NCBI RefSeq assembly: GCF_042657365.1
Contig: NZ_JBHSKT010000002.1
Location: forward strand, 310,001 to 374,000
DNA: 64,000 nt
Direction: 5' to 3'
Source: Adhaeribacter_A terreus
GTDB taxonomy: Bacteria > Bacteroidota > Bacteroidia > Cytophagales > Hymenobacteraceae
Within the stretch, counting starts at the first letter, position 1; every line of letters begins with the position of its first letter. Below the pieces are notes generated by a model that made no database searches, was not told the origin of the DNA, and worked only from the letters and a program-made list of their open reading frames with translations. This document shows positions 1 through 7,960 of this stretch, in pieces. The position numbers and the translations under genes were made by a program.

Positions 1-1
1 T

Positions 2-76
2 TTCCCGTGGGTAACCATGTTACTGCTCAGTATTTTGTTCAGCGTAATTATGTGGCTGGTGCGCCGCTTTTTCTGA
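2..76 (+). CDS. 3' end of a possible membrane protein (truncated by window edge)
   Basis: The first 75 bases are open in frame 2 and end in TGA at 74-76. The peptide is hydrophobic (VTMLLLSILFSVIMWLV) with a basic tail RRFF, as expected for the last transmembrane helix of an inner-membrane protein. Frame 1 is also open, to a TAA at 79-81, and gives a less hydrophobic peptide, so the frame is not certain. No family can be named from this fragment. Confidence 0.35.
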   Translation, partial: FPWVTMLLLSILFSVIMWLVRRFF

Positions 77-90
77 TTTAATATTCTTTG

Positions 91-119
91 AAAACGGTAG
101 GGTTTTAGGCTGAAAAAGT
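91..119 (+). repeat. 29-bp dispersed element, copy 1
   Basis: Core AAAACGGTAGGGTTTT, arm AGGCTGAAAAAGT. Intergenic, upstream of the DUF885 gene. It forms a direct tandem pair with the next copy, 4 bp away. Confidence 0.9.
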
Positions 120-123
120 CTGA

Positions 124-152
124 AAAACGCTATTGTTTTAGTGGTAAAAACT
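124..152 (+). repeat. 29-bp dispersed element, copy 2
   Basis: Core AAAACGCTATTGTTTT, arm AGTGGTAAAAACT. Second member of the direct pair upstream of the DUF885 gene. Confidence 0.88.
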
Positions 153-248
153 ACCTGAAATTTCCGGCCGGAAAACGAATTTGCTTGCCAGTATTTTACC
201 GCTTATCTTCCAAAATTCATTCGTGCCGTTTAGCCAAACCCGTTTACT

Positions 249-2021
249 ATGAAAACCCGGTTTTTGAATTTCCTGCTCTGCCTGCTTGTTTTTGGCAGCT
301 TGTTCTCTTGTACTTCAGAAACAAAAAAAGAAGAAAAAATTGAAGAAACGCCCGATCATAAATTCGACCAATATAAGAAGAACTGGGTAGAAAAACTCTG
401 GCGCATGAACCCCGAATGGGCCAGTTCCATGGGCTATCATAAATACGACAGTGTACTGGCAATACCAACTCCAAAACGCCGCTCCGGTGTGGTAAGAACG
501 TATAAAACCCGGCTTGCTGAAATGGCAAAAATGGATATGAAAGCGCTTTCGGTGCATAACCAGACCGATTTCCGGATGATGGAAAATTTTATGCAATACG
601 CCATCTGGCAAGACAGCGTATTACGTCCGCACGAATGGGATCCTTCAGTTTACAACATCGGGAATGGCGTGGCAGAAATTCTGAATGGTCGTTACGATAG
701 CCTTACCACGCGCTTGCGGGCCATTTCGCTTAAACTCGATAAAGCCCCGCTGTATTACGAAACTGCCATTGCCAACCTGAAAAACCCAACCGTAGAGCAT
801 ACACAGCTGGCTATTTTGCAGAATAAAGGCGCGGCCGGGATTTTTGGAAAAACGATGCTTGATTCGGTTGAAATTTCTGGATTAAAACCTGCCGAAAAAG
901 ACCTGCTCCGCCAAAGGATTGCCACTGCAAAAATGGCCGTAAATGGCTATGCCCGTTACCTCGAAAATTCTTTATTACCCAAGCTGAAGAAAAGTAAAAA
1001 CACCCGCAGTTTCCGGATCGGCAAAGAAATGTTCGCACAGAAGTTCAGGTACGAAATTCAGGCCGGCAATACTTCGGAAGAAATTTACCAGAAAGCCCTG
1101 GCGCGGAAAAAAATGCTGCACAGCCAGATGGTGAAATTAAGCCGCCAGCTTTGGCCGAAATACTTTATCGAACCTGCGCCGCAGGATAGCCTGGAAATGG
1201 TAGGGGAAATGATCTCAAAACTCTCAGAAAAACACGTTAGCCGCGATGAATTTGTGAATTCTGTGCGGAACCAAATCCCTGAACTCGTAAAGTTTGTGAA
1301 CGCAAAGAAATTGCTGACCCAAGACCCGAGCCGGCCTTTGGTAGTGCGTGAAACGCCACTTTATATGCGCGGCGGTGGGGCAGGGGCTTCCGTTTCGGCT
1401 CCCGGACCTTACGATCAGAAAGCCGATACCTATTACAACGTTACGCCTTTGAACGATTATTCTGATAAAGAAGCCGAAAGTTACCTGCGGGAATACAACA
1501 ATTATACGCTGCAGATCCTGAATATTCACGAAGCCATTCCCGGCCACTACACGCAATTGGTTTACAGCAATAAAGCACCTTCCATAATAAAAGCTATTTT
1601 AGGGAACGGCGCTATGGTGGAAGGCTGGGCTGTTTACGCTGAAATTATGATGCTGGAAAACGGGTATCAAAACAGTCCGGAAATGTGGCTGATGTATTAC
1701 AAATGGAACCTGCGCGTAACCCTGAATGCGATCTTGGATTACCGCGTGCACGTTTCCGGAATTTCTGAAAAAGAAGCGATGCACATGTTGCAGAAAGAAG
1801 GTTTTCAGGAAGAAGCTGAAGCCAAAGGCAAATGGACGCGGGCCAAACTCAGCCAGGTGCAGTTAAGCAGCTATTTTACCGGTTTTACCGAAATTTATGA
1901 TCTGCGCGAAGAACTGAAAAAGAAACAAGGCAAGTCATTCGATCTGAAGAAATTTCACGAGCAGTTCCTGAGCTATGGCAGTGCCCCGGTAAAATATATT
2001 CGGGAACTGATGTTGCAGTAA
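249..2021 (+). CDS. DUF885 family lipoprotein, putative metallopeptidase
   Basis: A 590-aa lipoprotein. The N-terminus has a short hydrophobic stretch and a lipobox LFSC with the acylated Cys at residue 21, so it should be anchored in the outer or inner membrane facing the periplasm. The family signature HEAIPGH is at residues 427-433, and a conserved EGWAVYAE block begins at residue 458; these resemble the HExxH helix and distal Glu of zinc peptidases. DUF885 proteins are usually described as uncharacterised or peptidase-like, so peptidase activity is inference. The length of about 590 aa fits the family. It stands alone: a 29-bp element copy and a possible promoter separate it from the next gene, 100 bp downstream. 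Confidence 0.85.
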   Translation: MKTRFLNFLLCLLVFGSLFSCTSETKKEEKIEETPDHKFDQYKKNWVEKLWRMNPEWASSMGYHKYDSVLAIPTPKRRSGVVRTYKTRLAEMAKMDMKALSVHNQTDFRMMENFMQYAIWQDSVLRPHEWDPSVYNIGNGVAEILNGRYDSLTTRLRAISLKLDKAPLYYETAIANLKNPTVEHTQLAILQNKGAAGIFGKTMLDSVEISGLKPAEKDLLRQRIATAKMAVNGYARYLENSLLPKLKKSKNTRSFRIGKEMFAQKFRYEIQAGNTSEEIYQKALARKKMLHSQMVKLSRQLWPKYFIEPAPQDSLEMVGEMISKLSEKHVSRDEFVNSVRNQIPELVKFVNAKKLLTQDPSRPLVVRETPLYMRGGGAGASVSAPGPYDQKADTYYNVTPLNDYSDKEAESYLREYNNYTLQILNIHEAIPGHYTQLVYSNKAPSIIKAILGNGAMVEGWAVYAEIMMLENGYQNSPEMWLMYYKWNLRVTLNAILDYRVHVSGISEKEAMHMLQKEGFQEEAEAKGKWTRAKLSQVQLSSYFTGFTEIYDLREELKKKQGKSFDLKKFHEQFLSYGSAPVKYIRELMLQ

Positions 2022-2044
2022 TTTAGCGGTAGAAATATATTATG

Positions 2045-2073
2045 ACTTTTTGCTGCCAAAACCATAGCGTTTT
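2045..2073 (-). repeat. 29-bp dispersed element, copy 3
   Basis: Core AAAACGCTATGGTTTT, arm GGCAGCAAAAAGT. Lies in the 100-bp gap between the DUF885 and YdcF-like genes. Confidence 0.92.
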
Positions 2074-2121
2074 CGCAGCCCGACGGGAATTATTACCTTC
2101 GCAGGTCAAGAATCTTAACGC

Positions 2122-2886
2122 ATGTTTTTCTACCTTTCCAAGCTGCTCGATTTTTTGCTGCTGCCTATTGTCTGGATATTTATTTTGCTGCTATTGGGGC
2201 TTATTCTAAAGAACCCGCTGCACCGCAAACGTTTCCTGATCGCTGCAATCGGTCTTTTACTGTTTTTATCGAATCCATTTCTGATAAACGAAGCTTTGCT
2301 GGCCTGGGAAAAACCGCCCGTACCTATTAAAGAACTCTCGGTTTATGATGCAGGCATTGTGCTTACAGGCATCACCTCCGGCGATAGATCACCGCACGAC
2401 CGGGTTTATTTCAACAAAGGCGCCGACCGGATCATGCATGCGTTACAACTTTACCGGGAAGGTAAGATCCGGAAAATTATTATTAGCGGTGGTTCCGGAG
2501 CTATTTTAGAACGATACGCCACCGAAGCCGATGAACTCCGCAAAGTGCTGCAAATGGCCAATGTACCGGAAAGCGATATTCTGGTAGAGAACCGCAGCCG
2601 CAATACCCGCGAAAATGCGCTTTACACCAAAGAATTGCTCATTAAAAATCCGGAGCTGAAAACAACTTTACTCATTACTTCTGCTTTTCACATGCGCCGC
2701 TCCGAAGGTTGCTTCCGGAAAGCTGGTTTGAAGCCCGATATTTTTCCGGCCGATTTTTACACTATAGACCGCAGTTTTACTCCCGACGATCTTTTGCTTC
2801 CGCAGGAATATTGCCTGCATTACTGGTCAGTTTTGGTGCACGAAATGGTAGGGTTTTGCATGTATAAAGTGCTTGGTTATATTTAA
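2122..2886 (+). CDS. YdcF/ElyC/SanA family (DUF218) membrane protein
   Basis: A 254-aa protein with two N-terminal hydrophobic segments (about residues 5-30 and 38-58) followed by a DUF218 domain. Visible family features are the beta-strand DAGIVLTG near residue 76, GADR with a following helix, the SGGSG turn, an NTREN motif and LLITSAFHMRR. Relatives such as E. coli ElyC and SanA act in envelope integrity and peptidoglycan precursor or vancomycin-barrier phenotypes, but their chemistry is not settled, so only the family is asserted. It has its own upstream region, including a TAccTTCG sequence resembling a -7 box, and a strong terminator 14 bp after the stop. Confidence 0.85.
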   Translation: MFFYLSKLLDFLLLPIVWIFILLLLGLILKNPLHRKRFLIAAIGLLLFLSNPFLINEALLAWEKPPVPIKELSVYDAGIVLTGITSGDRSPHDRVYFNKGADRIMHALQLYREGKIRKIIISGGSGAILERYATEADELRKVLQMANVPESDILVENRSRNTRENALYTKELLIKNPELKTTLLITSAFHMRRSEGCFRKAGLKPDIFPADFYTIDRSFTPDDLLLPQEYCLHYWSVLVHEMVGFCMYKVLGYI

Positions 2887-2900
2887 GATCTTTCCAATAA

Positions 2901-2928
2901 AAAAGTCCCGCTTTAAAACGGGACTTTT
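2901..2928. terminator. Bidirectional intrinsic terminator
   Basis: A 10-bp stem AAAAGTCCCG / CGGGACTTTT with an 8-nt loop and T runs on both strands. It sits between the convergent YdcF-like and aldehyde dehydrogenase genes. Confidence 0.9.
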
Positions 2929-2948
2929 TCTTTTACTGAATATTTAGC

Positions 2949-4313
2949 TTAAGCGAGCCAGATCGTTTTCTGGTTCACAAATTCCCGGATTCCGATATAA
3001 GAAAGCTCGCGGCCGTAGCCCGATTTTTTTATTCCGCCGAAAGGCATTTCCGGGTGCGAAGCTACGAGTGCATTGATAAAAACTGCGCCCGATTCCATTT
3101 GCCGCGCCAGTTTCTGGCCTTTTAAATGGTCTTGGGTCCAGATAGAACCGCCCAAACCAAACCGCGAATTATTGGCTAAAAGTATTGCTTCTTCTTCGTC
3201 GTTAACGGTAATAATTGCAGCTACCGGTCCAAATAATTCTTCATCGAAAGCAGGCATGCCGGGTTTTACATTATTGAGGATCATCGGCTGAAAAAATGCG
3301 GTTTCTTTATCTTTATGCCCGCCATCCAAAACAATTTTAGCCCCCGCATCTACTGATCTTTTTACCTGATCTGCCAGGGTTTCCGCCAGGTCTTTCCGAG
3401 CTAGCGGGCCGTATTGTGTATCTTCAGAAGTCAGTTCGCCGGTTTTCAGGGCTTCCATTTTCGTTTTCATTTTCTGCACAAATTCCTCTGCAACCGTTTT
3501 CTCAACAATAAAGCGTTTGGCTGCAATACAACTTTGGCCCGTATTAATCATCCGCGATCTTACTGCTGTTTCGGCGGCCAGTTCCAGGTTGGCATCTTGC
3601 AGCACAATAAAAGCATCGGAGCCACCTAATTCCAGCACCGTTTTTTTGATCTCTTTGCCGGCTACACTGGCCACGTGCGCACCCGCGCCTTCGCTGCCGG
3701 TCAGCGTTACAGCTTTCACCCGGTCATCTTTAATGAGTGTATCTACGGCGTCAGATTCTACCAGCACCGTCTGGAAAACTCCTTTTGGGAAACCGGCTTT
3801 CAGGAAAATCTCCTCTATGGCTAACGCGCATTGCGGAACGTTGGAAGCATGTTTCAGAATACCCACATTGCCGGCCATAATTGCGGGCGCCGCAAACCGG
3901 AAAACCTGCCAGAACGGGAAATTCCAGGGCATTACCGCCAGCACAATTCCAAGGGGTTCGTAAGCAATGTAACTGCGCGTGGCACCGGTTTTTATTTGTT
4001 TGTCGGCCAAAAAAGTTTCGGCATGGGCGGCGTAATATTCGCAAACCGTAGCGCATTTTTTTACTTCCGCCAGGGCTTCCTGAATGGGTTTGCCCATTTC
4101 CATGGTAATGATCTGCGCATATTTTTCAGTGTTGCCGCTTAATTCGCCCTCGCAGAAACGCATGAGTTCGGCGCGGTGCGTAAAGTTCGTTTTCCGCCAG
4201 TTTTGATATGCTTTTTCGCCTTGTTTTAGCATATTTTCTATATCGGCGGCTCCATGTGGTTCAAACGTTCTTTCAATTTTGCCGGTAGCAGGGTTTAAAG
4301 ATTGTATTGCCAT
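2949..4313 (-). CDS. NAD(P)-dependent aldehyde dehydrogenase, succinate-semialdehyde dehydrogenase (Sad/YneI) type
   Basis: A 454-aa soluble aldehyde dehydrogenase that oxidises an aldehyde to its acid with NAD(P)+. The cofactor region MPWNFPFW, the FTGSEGAG turn, LELGGSDAF with the general-base Glu, and the catalytic GQSC motif (Cys262) are all present, as is the late EELFGP motif. Length and the GQSCIAAKR context match the short Sad/YneI succinate-semialdehyde branch better than GabD (about 480 aa); the substrate is inferred. The gene is single and converges on the YdcF-like gene across a shared terminator. The start ATG is preceded by a 271-bp divergent spacer. Confidence 0.88.
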   Translation of the reverse strand: MAIQSLNPATGKIERTFEPHGAADIENMLKQGEKAYQNWRKTNFTHRAELMRFCEGELSGNTEKYAQIITMEMGKPIQEALAEVKKCATVCEYYAAHAETFLADKQIKTGATRSYIAYEPLGIVLAVMPWNFPFWQVFRFAAPAIMAGNVGILKHASNVPQCALAIEEIFLKAGFPKGVFQTVLVESDAVDTLIKDDRVKAVTLTGSEGAGAHVASVAGKEIKKTVLELGGSDAFIVLQDANLELAAETAVRSRMINTGQSCIAAKRFIVEKTVAEEFVQKMKTKMEALKTGELTSEDTQYGPLARKDLAETLADQVKRSVDAGAKIVLDGGHKDKETAFFQPMILNNVKPGMPAFDEELFGPVAAIITVNDEEEAILLANNSRFGLGGSIWTQDHLKGQKLARQMESGAVFINALVASHPEMPFGGIKKSGYGRELSYIGIREFVNQKTIWLA

Positions 4314-4365
4314 AGTTTTATTTCCAGTTTTAGAATGAATGCTTGGATCAGGGTATGATCAGATG

Positions 4366-4394
4366 AGTTTTTAAGCTTCAAACCATACCGTTTT
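4366..4394 (-). repeat. 29-bp dispersed element, copy 4
   Basis: Core AAAACGGTATGGTTTG, arm AAGCTTAAAAACT. In the spacer between the aldehyde dehydrogenase and arsenosugar operon starts. Confidence 0.88.
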
Positions 4395-4513
4395 TAAGCT
4401 AAATATAATTGCTTCAGCTTTTATTCAATTCTCTAATTTACGAATTTTCAGTTTTTGCACTTCCTGATTTTCAATATTCTCTAATGCACGCATTCAATAA
4501 ATCAATAATTATA

Positions 4514-4542
4514 AAAGGAGTACCGTTTCGGGCACAAAAAGT
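4514..4542 (+). repeat. 29-bp dispersed element, copy 5 (degenerate core)
   Basis: Core AAAGGAGTACCGTTTC, arm GGGCACAAAAAGT. The right half and arm match well but the AAAACG end is degenerate. It lies 43 bp before the AhpD-like gene. Confidence 0.55.
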
Positions 4543-4584
4543 TTATGCTTATATTTAAGACGTACTTCAATCTGATGCACAAGC

Positions 4585-4920
4585 ATGGAAAACAACTATT
4601 ATAACCCCGCCGACTTGCCGAAATTTGGCAGCATTACCGATCTGCAACCGGAAATGGGCAAGAAATTCTTCAGCTATTACGGCGAAGTTTTTAAGGAAGG
4701 TGCGCTTACGGAACGGGAAAAATCGTTGATCGCGCTGGCAGTAGCGCACGCGGTACAGTGCCCTTATTGCATCGACGCCTATACAACAGATTCGCTTGAA
4801 AAAGGTGCCGACGAAAACCAGATGATGGAAGCGATTCACGTAGCGGCAGCTATAAAAGGCGGCGCAACCTTGGTGCACGGTGTGCAGATGATGAATAAAT
4901 TGAAAGAAGTGAGCATGTAA
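4585..4920 (+). CDS. AhpD/carboxymuconolactone decarboxylase-like protein, arsenosugar-associated (TIGR04169 type)
   Basis: A 111-aa all-helical protein with the AhpD-type redox motif CPYC at residues 59-62, in the setting EKSLIALAVAHAVQCPYCID. The family is named the arsenosugar biosynthesis-associated peroxidase-like protein because it regularly precedes arsS. It is translationally coupled to arsS here: its TAA (4918-4920) overlaps the arsS ATG. The CxxC could carry out thiol peroxidase or disulfide chemistry during arsenical processing, but that role is inference. Length is normal for the family. Confidence 0.85.
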   Translation: MENNYYNPADLPKFGSITDLQPEMGKKFFSYYGEVFKEGALTEREKSLIALAVAHAVQCPYCIDAYTTDSLEKGADENQMMEAIHVAAAIKGGATLVHGVQMMNKLKEVSM

Positions 4921-5975
4921 TGCAACAAAAATCGCTTCAAGCCCAGGCCTTACCGTTGGCTACGCCCGAATTTCAGCTGGCTGTATTAAATCAACGCGCG
5001 GTTTCCGGGAAAGAATTTGCCATGTTCAGTGAAAGACTGGCGCAACACGAACTTTTTCCGCTGAAACCAACCGGTATAAAAATTTTCCAGGTGAACGTGG
5101 GCAAAATGTGCAACCAGGTTTGCCGTCATTGTCACGTAGATGCCGGTCCGGATCGCAAGGAGATCATGACTCGCGAAACGATGCTGGAGTGCCTGGCAAT
5201 TCTGGCAACTACCGATATCGAAACCGTAGATATTACAGGTGGCGCGCCCGAAATGAATTCGAATTTTCGCTGGTTTGTGGAAGAAATTTCGAAGCTCGGC
5301 AAGAAAATTATGGTGCGTTGTAACCTCACCATTTTGCGGGCCAATCCGAAATATTACGACCTACCGGAATTCTACAAAGCGCATCAGGCACAGGTGGTTT
5401 CATCGTTGCCCTATTTTGCAGCTTCGCGCACAGATGCGCAGCGCGGCGACGGCGTTTTCGAGAAGTCGATTGAGGCTTTGCAAATGCTGAATGCAGTGGG
5501 TTACGGACAGGAAAATTCTGGTTTGCAACTCGATCTGGTTTATAATCCGGCGGGCGCTTTTTTACCGGGCAGCCAGCGTGGTCTGGAAAATGAATTCAAG
5601 CGTCGTTTAAAATCCGGTTACAATATAGATTTTAATAACCTGTTTGCGATCACCAATTTACCTATTAGTCGTTTTCTGGATTATCTGTTGGAAAGCCGGA
5701 ATTACGAAGTTTATATGGAAAAACTGGTAAATGCTTTTAACCCGGCTGCCGCCGCAAATGTGATGTGCAGAAATACGATTTCGGTGGGATGGGATGGCTT
5801 TTTGTATGACTGCGATTTTAACCAAATGCTCGACTTAAAAGTTGCGGCCAGAAATTCGCAGCACATCAGTAATTTCGATCAGGAAAACCTGAACGCCCGC
5901 AACATTGTGCTGAACCAACATTGCTACGGCTGCACGGCCGGCGCGGGCTCGAGTTGCGGTGGCGAAACGGTATAG
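4920..5975 (+). CDS. arsS: Arsenosugar biosynthesis radical SAM protein ArsS
   Basis: A 351-aa radical SAM enzyme. The cluster-binding Cys residues C64-x3-C68-x2-C71 lie in MCNQVCRHCHVDAGP, followed by the DITGGAPEMN block that binds SAM. The C-terminus carries the extra cysteines of this family (CYGC, then GSSCGGET). ArsS is proposed to add the 5'-deoxyadenosyl group to a methylated arsenical during arsenosugar formation. It overlaps the preceding AhpD-like gene by 1 nt and is followed 45 bp later by the TIGR04282 glycosyltransferase, the usual trio. The methyltransferase ArsM, often a neighbour, is not present in this window. Confidence 0.92.
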   Translation: MQQKSLQAQALPLATPEFQLAVLNQRAVSGKEFAMFSERLAQHELFPLKPTGIKIFQVNVGKMCNQVCRHCHVDAGPDRKEIMTRETMLECLAILATTDIETVDITGGAPEMNSNFRWFVEEISKLGKKIMVRCNLTILRANPKYYDLPEFYKAHQAQVVSSLPYFAASRTDAQRGDGVFEKSIEALQMLNAVGYGQENSGLQLDLVYNPAGAFLPGSQRGLENEFKRRLKSGYNIDFNNLFAITNLPISRFLDYLLESRNYEVYMEKLVNAFNPAAAANVMCRNTISVGWDGFLYDCDFNQMLDLKVAARNSQHISNFDQENLNARNIVLNQHCYGCTAGAGSSCGGETV

Positions 5976-6020
5976 AAAAGTCCTGTAAAAGTGAGGTCAG
6001 AACAAAAATAAAATACAGAA

Positions 6021-6635
6021 ATGCAGGCAAAAAAAGCATTGATCATATTTATCCGGAATCCGGAATTAGGCAAAGTGAAAACGCGGCTGGCAGCAACTGT
6101 TGGTGATGAAAATGCACTGCTGATTTACGAAGAATTACTGCGTTACACCATGCAGATCACGGAAAATTTACCGGTGCGAAAAATGCTTTTTTACGCCGAT
6201 AAAATTGCGGAAAATGATTGCTGGCCTACTACTGCATTCGATAAGTTTTTGCAACAACCCGGTGACCTAGGCATGCGAATGCAGGCAGCTTTTGAAAAGG
6301 CTTATGCTGAAGGTGCTTCCCAAATTATGATCATCGGAAGTGATTGCTATGAACTTTCGGAAGCACTTGTGAACAAGGCGTTTACTAAACTGGAAACGCA
6401 CGATGCCGTAATAGGGCCGGCGGCGGATGGCGGCTATTATTTGCTGGGTTTTTCACGCCCAAACCATAGCGTTTTTCAGAATAAGAACTGGAGCACTGAT
6501 TCTGTTTTTCAGACTACGATACAAGATCTGGAACGGGAAAATTTCAGCTACTTTGTTTTGCCGGTTTTAAACGACGTGGACGAAGAAAAAGATCTGGGCG
6601 AACTGCGGAAGTTATTGCTTTTAAAATCGAACTGA
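6021..6635 (+). CDS. TIGR04282 family arsenosugar-type glycosyltransferase
   Basis: A 204-aa GT-A-like nucleotidyl- or glycosyltransferase of the DUF2064/TIGR04282 family. Family marks are FIRNPELGKVKTRLA at the nucleotide-binding N-terminus, IIGSDCYEL, and GPAADGGYYLLG. In arsenosugar clusters it is proposed to act on the sugar moiety after ArsS; direct proof is limited. Its ATG is 45 bp after arsS, and its TGA overlaps the ATG of the next GNAT gene, so it belongs to the same operon. A full 29-bp element (6447-6475) lies inside the coding sequence and encodes part of FSRPNHSVF. Confidence 0.85.
   Translation: MQAKKALIIFIRNPELGKVKTRLAATVGDENALLIYEELLRYTMQITENLPVRKMLFYADKIAENDCWPTTAFDKFLQQPGDLGMRMQAAFEKAYAEGASQIMIIGSDCYELSEALVNKAFTKLETHDAVIGPAADGGYYLLGFSRPNHSVFQNKNWSTDSVFQTTIQDLERENFSYFVLPVLNDVDEEKDLGELRKLLLLKSN
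6447..6475 (-). repeat. 29-bp dispersed element, copy 6 (inside a gene)
   Basis: Core AAAACGCTATGGTTTG, arm GGCGTGAAAAACC. Lies within the TIGR04282 glycosyltransferase gene without breaking the frame. Confidence 0.85.
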
Positions 6636-7159
6636 TGGGGAAATTTATTTTAGAAACCGACCGGCTTTTGCTGCGCGAGATCGGCCCGGAAGACGCCCGG
6701 AAAATGTATGAACTGAACCTTGACCCGGAGGTAATAAAATATACCGGCGATCCGCCTTTTGAAAGCGAACTGGCGGCCGAAAATTTCATTCGAAATTATC
6801 CGGATTACAGCAAAAATGGCTATGGTCGCTGGCTGGTTGTTCGCAAAACCGATGATGAAATTTTGGGCTGGTGCGGCCTGAAATTTTTGCCCGAAACGCA
6901 GGAAACCGACGTGGGCTACCGGTTCTTTAAGAAATTCTGGGGAATGGGTTATGCCACCGAAGCTGCGGAAGCCTGCCTGGAATATGGTTTCAAAAACCTG
7001 GGTTTACAAACAATAGTAGCCCGCGCAATGCACGAAAATCCGGCTTCGATACAGGTGATGAAAAAGATAGGGATGGCGTACTGGAAAGAAACCGATTGCG
7101 CGCATGAACCTGCGGTTTGTTACAAAATTACGAAAGCTGAATTTGCCGGGAAGAAGTAA
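6635..7159 (+). CDS. GNAT family N-acetyltransferase (RimJ/RimL type)
   Basis: A 174-aa acetyl-CoA-dependent acetyltransferase. It starts TDRLLLREI, continues through GRWLVVRK and WCGLKF, and has the acetyl-CoA site region VGYRFFKKFWGMGYATEAA (GxGYAT in place of the classical GxGxGT). The start overlaps the glycosyltransferase stop by 1 nt (TGATG), which suggests cotranscription with the arsenosugar genes. Whether it has a role in that pathway or simply rides in the operon cannot be told. The substrate is unknown. Confidence 0.85.
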   Translation: MGKFILETDRLLLREIGPEDARKMYELNLDPEVIKYTGDPPFESELAAENFIRNYPDYSKNGYGRWLVVRKTDDEILGWCGLKFLPETQETDVGYRFFKKFWGMGYATEAAEACLEYGFKNLGLQTIVARAMHENPASIQVMKKIGMAYWKETDCAHEPAVCYKITKAEFAGKK

Positions 7160-7222
7160 AATTTCAAGAACTTTAACGGTGCGAAATCGTGTTTAATTCC
7201 TGTTAGAACGCAACGATATATA

Positions 7223-7918
7223 ATGAAAAAAAAATTAACGCAAGCTACGCTTGATTTTATAAAAGACCTTCAAAAAAATAACCAGCGCGATTGGTTTCAG
7301 GAGAATAAAGCCCGTTACGAAGCCGCCAAAGACGATTTCCTGGAATTTGTGCAGCATTTGATAGAGGGTGCTTCGGAATTTGAGCCGGCTTTAAAAGACC
7401 AGCAAGCCAAAGATACCATGTTCCGGATTTACCGCGATGTGCGTTTTTCTAACGACAAGCGACCTTACAAAGATCATCTCTGCGCGTACATGGCCGAAGG
7501 CGGGCGCAAAACCATTAATCCGGGCTATTACCTGCACATCAATCCGAATAACCAATCGTTTCTGGCTTGCGGGCTCTGGATGCCTCCTGCAGCTGAATTA
7601 AAAGCTGTTCGCCAGGAAATTGATTATAACCTGGATGAGTTCAAAAATATTATTGAAACGCCGGATTTTAAAAATAAATTTGGAGAAATTCAGGGTGAAA
7701 AACTGAAAACTAACCCCAAAGGGTACGATGCTGAAAATCCGGCAATTGATTTATTGCGCCACAAAAGCTGGAATGCCAGCTACCAGATCCCGGACGAATT
7801 ATTGCTCAGCGATAAACTCTATGATACAGTTCTGGACCTGATGAAAACCGTAAAGCCCATGCTCGATTTCCTGATTAGGCCGCTACATGATCTGGCCATA
7901 ACGGAGAAAGAAAAATAA
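7223..7918 (+). CDS. DUF2461 domain protein
   Basis: A 231-aa soluble protein of the DUF2461 (TIGR02453) family. Typical blocks are FIKDLQKNNQRDWFQENKARYE at the N-terminus, FRIYRDVRFSNDKRPYK in the middle, and GYYLHI followed by the ACGLWMP block. No function is established for the family. The ATG sits 63 bp after the GNAT gene with no clear terminator between them, so it may be the operon's last gene. It converges on the GT87-like gene across a shared terminator. Confidence 0.85.
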   Translation: MKKKLTQATLDFIKDLQKNNQRDWFQENKARYEAAKDDFLEFVQHLIEGASEFEPALKDQQAKDTMFRIYRDVRFSNDKRPYKDHLCAYMAEGGRKTINPGYYLHINPNNQSFLACGLWMPPAAELKAVRQEIDYNLDEFKNIIETPDFKNKFGEIQGEKLKTNPKGYDAENPAIDLLRHKSWNASYQIPDELLLSDKLYDTVLDLMKTVKPMLDFLIRPLHDLAITEKEK

Positions 7919-7928
7919 AAATCAAAAC

Positions 7929-7960
7929 CGGTAAAGCTTGTAAACTTTACCGGTTTTTTT
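7929..7960. terminator. Intrinsic terminator between convergent genes
   Basis: Hairpin ACCGGTAAAG ... CTTTACCGGT with a short loop and a T7 tail on the plus strand. It partly overlaps the last codons of the GT87-like gene on the minus strand. Confidence 0.88.

Noticed and set aside
91..152. The 29-bp repeats as part of a CRISPR array
   Set aside because: Length and pairing at 91-152 invite the idea, but copies are not regularly spaced, point both ways, vary in sequence and lie inside genes; no cas gene is present.
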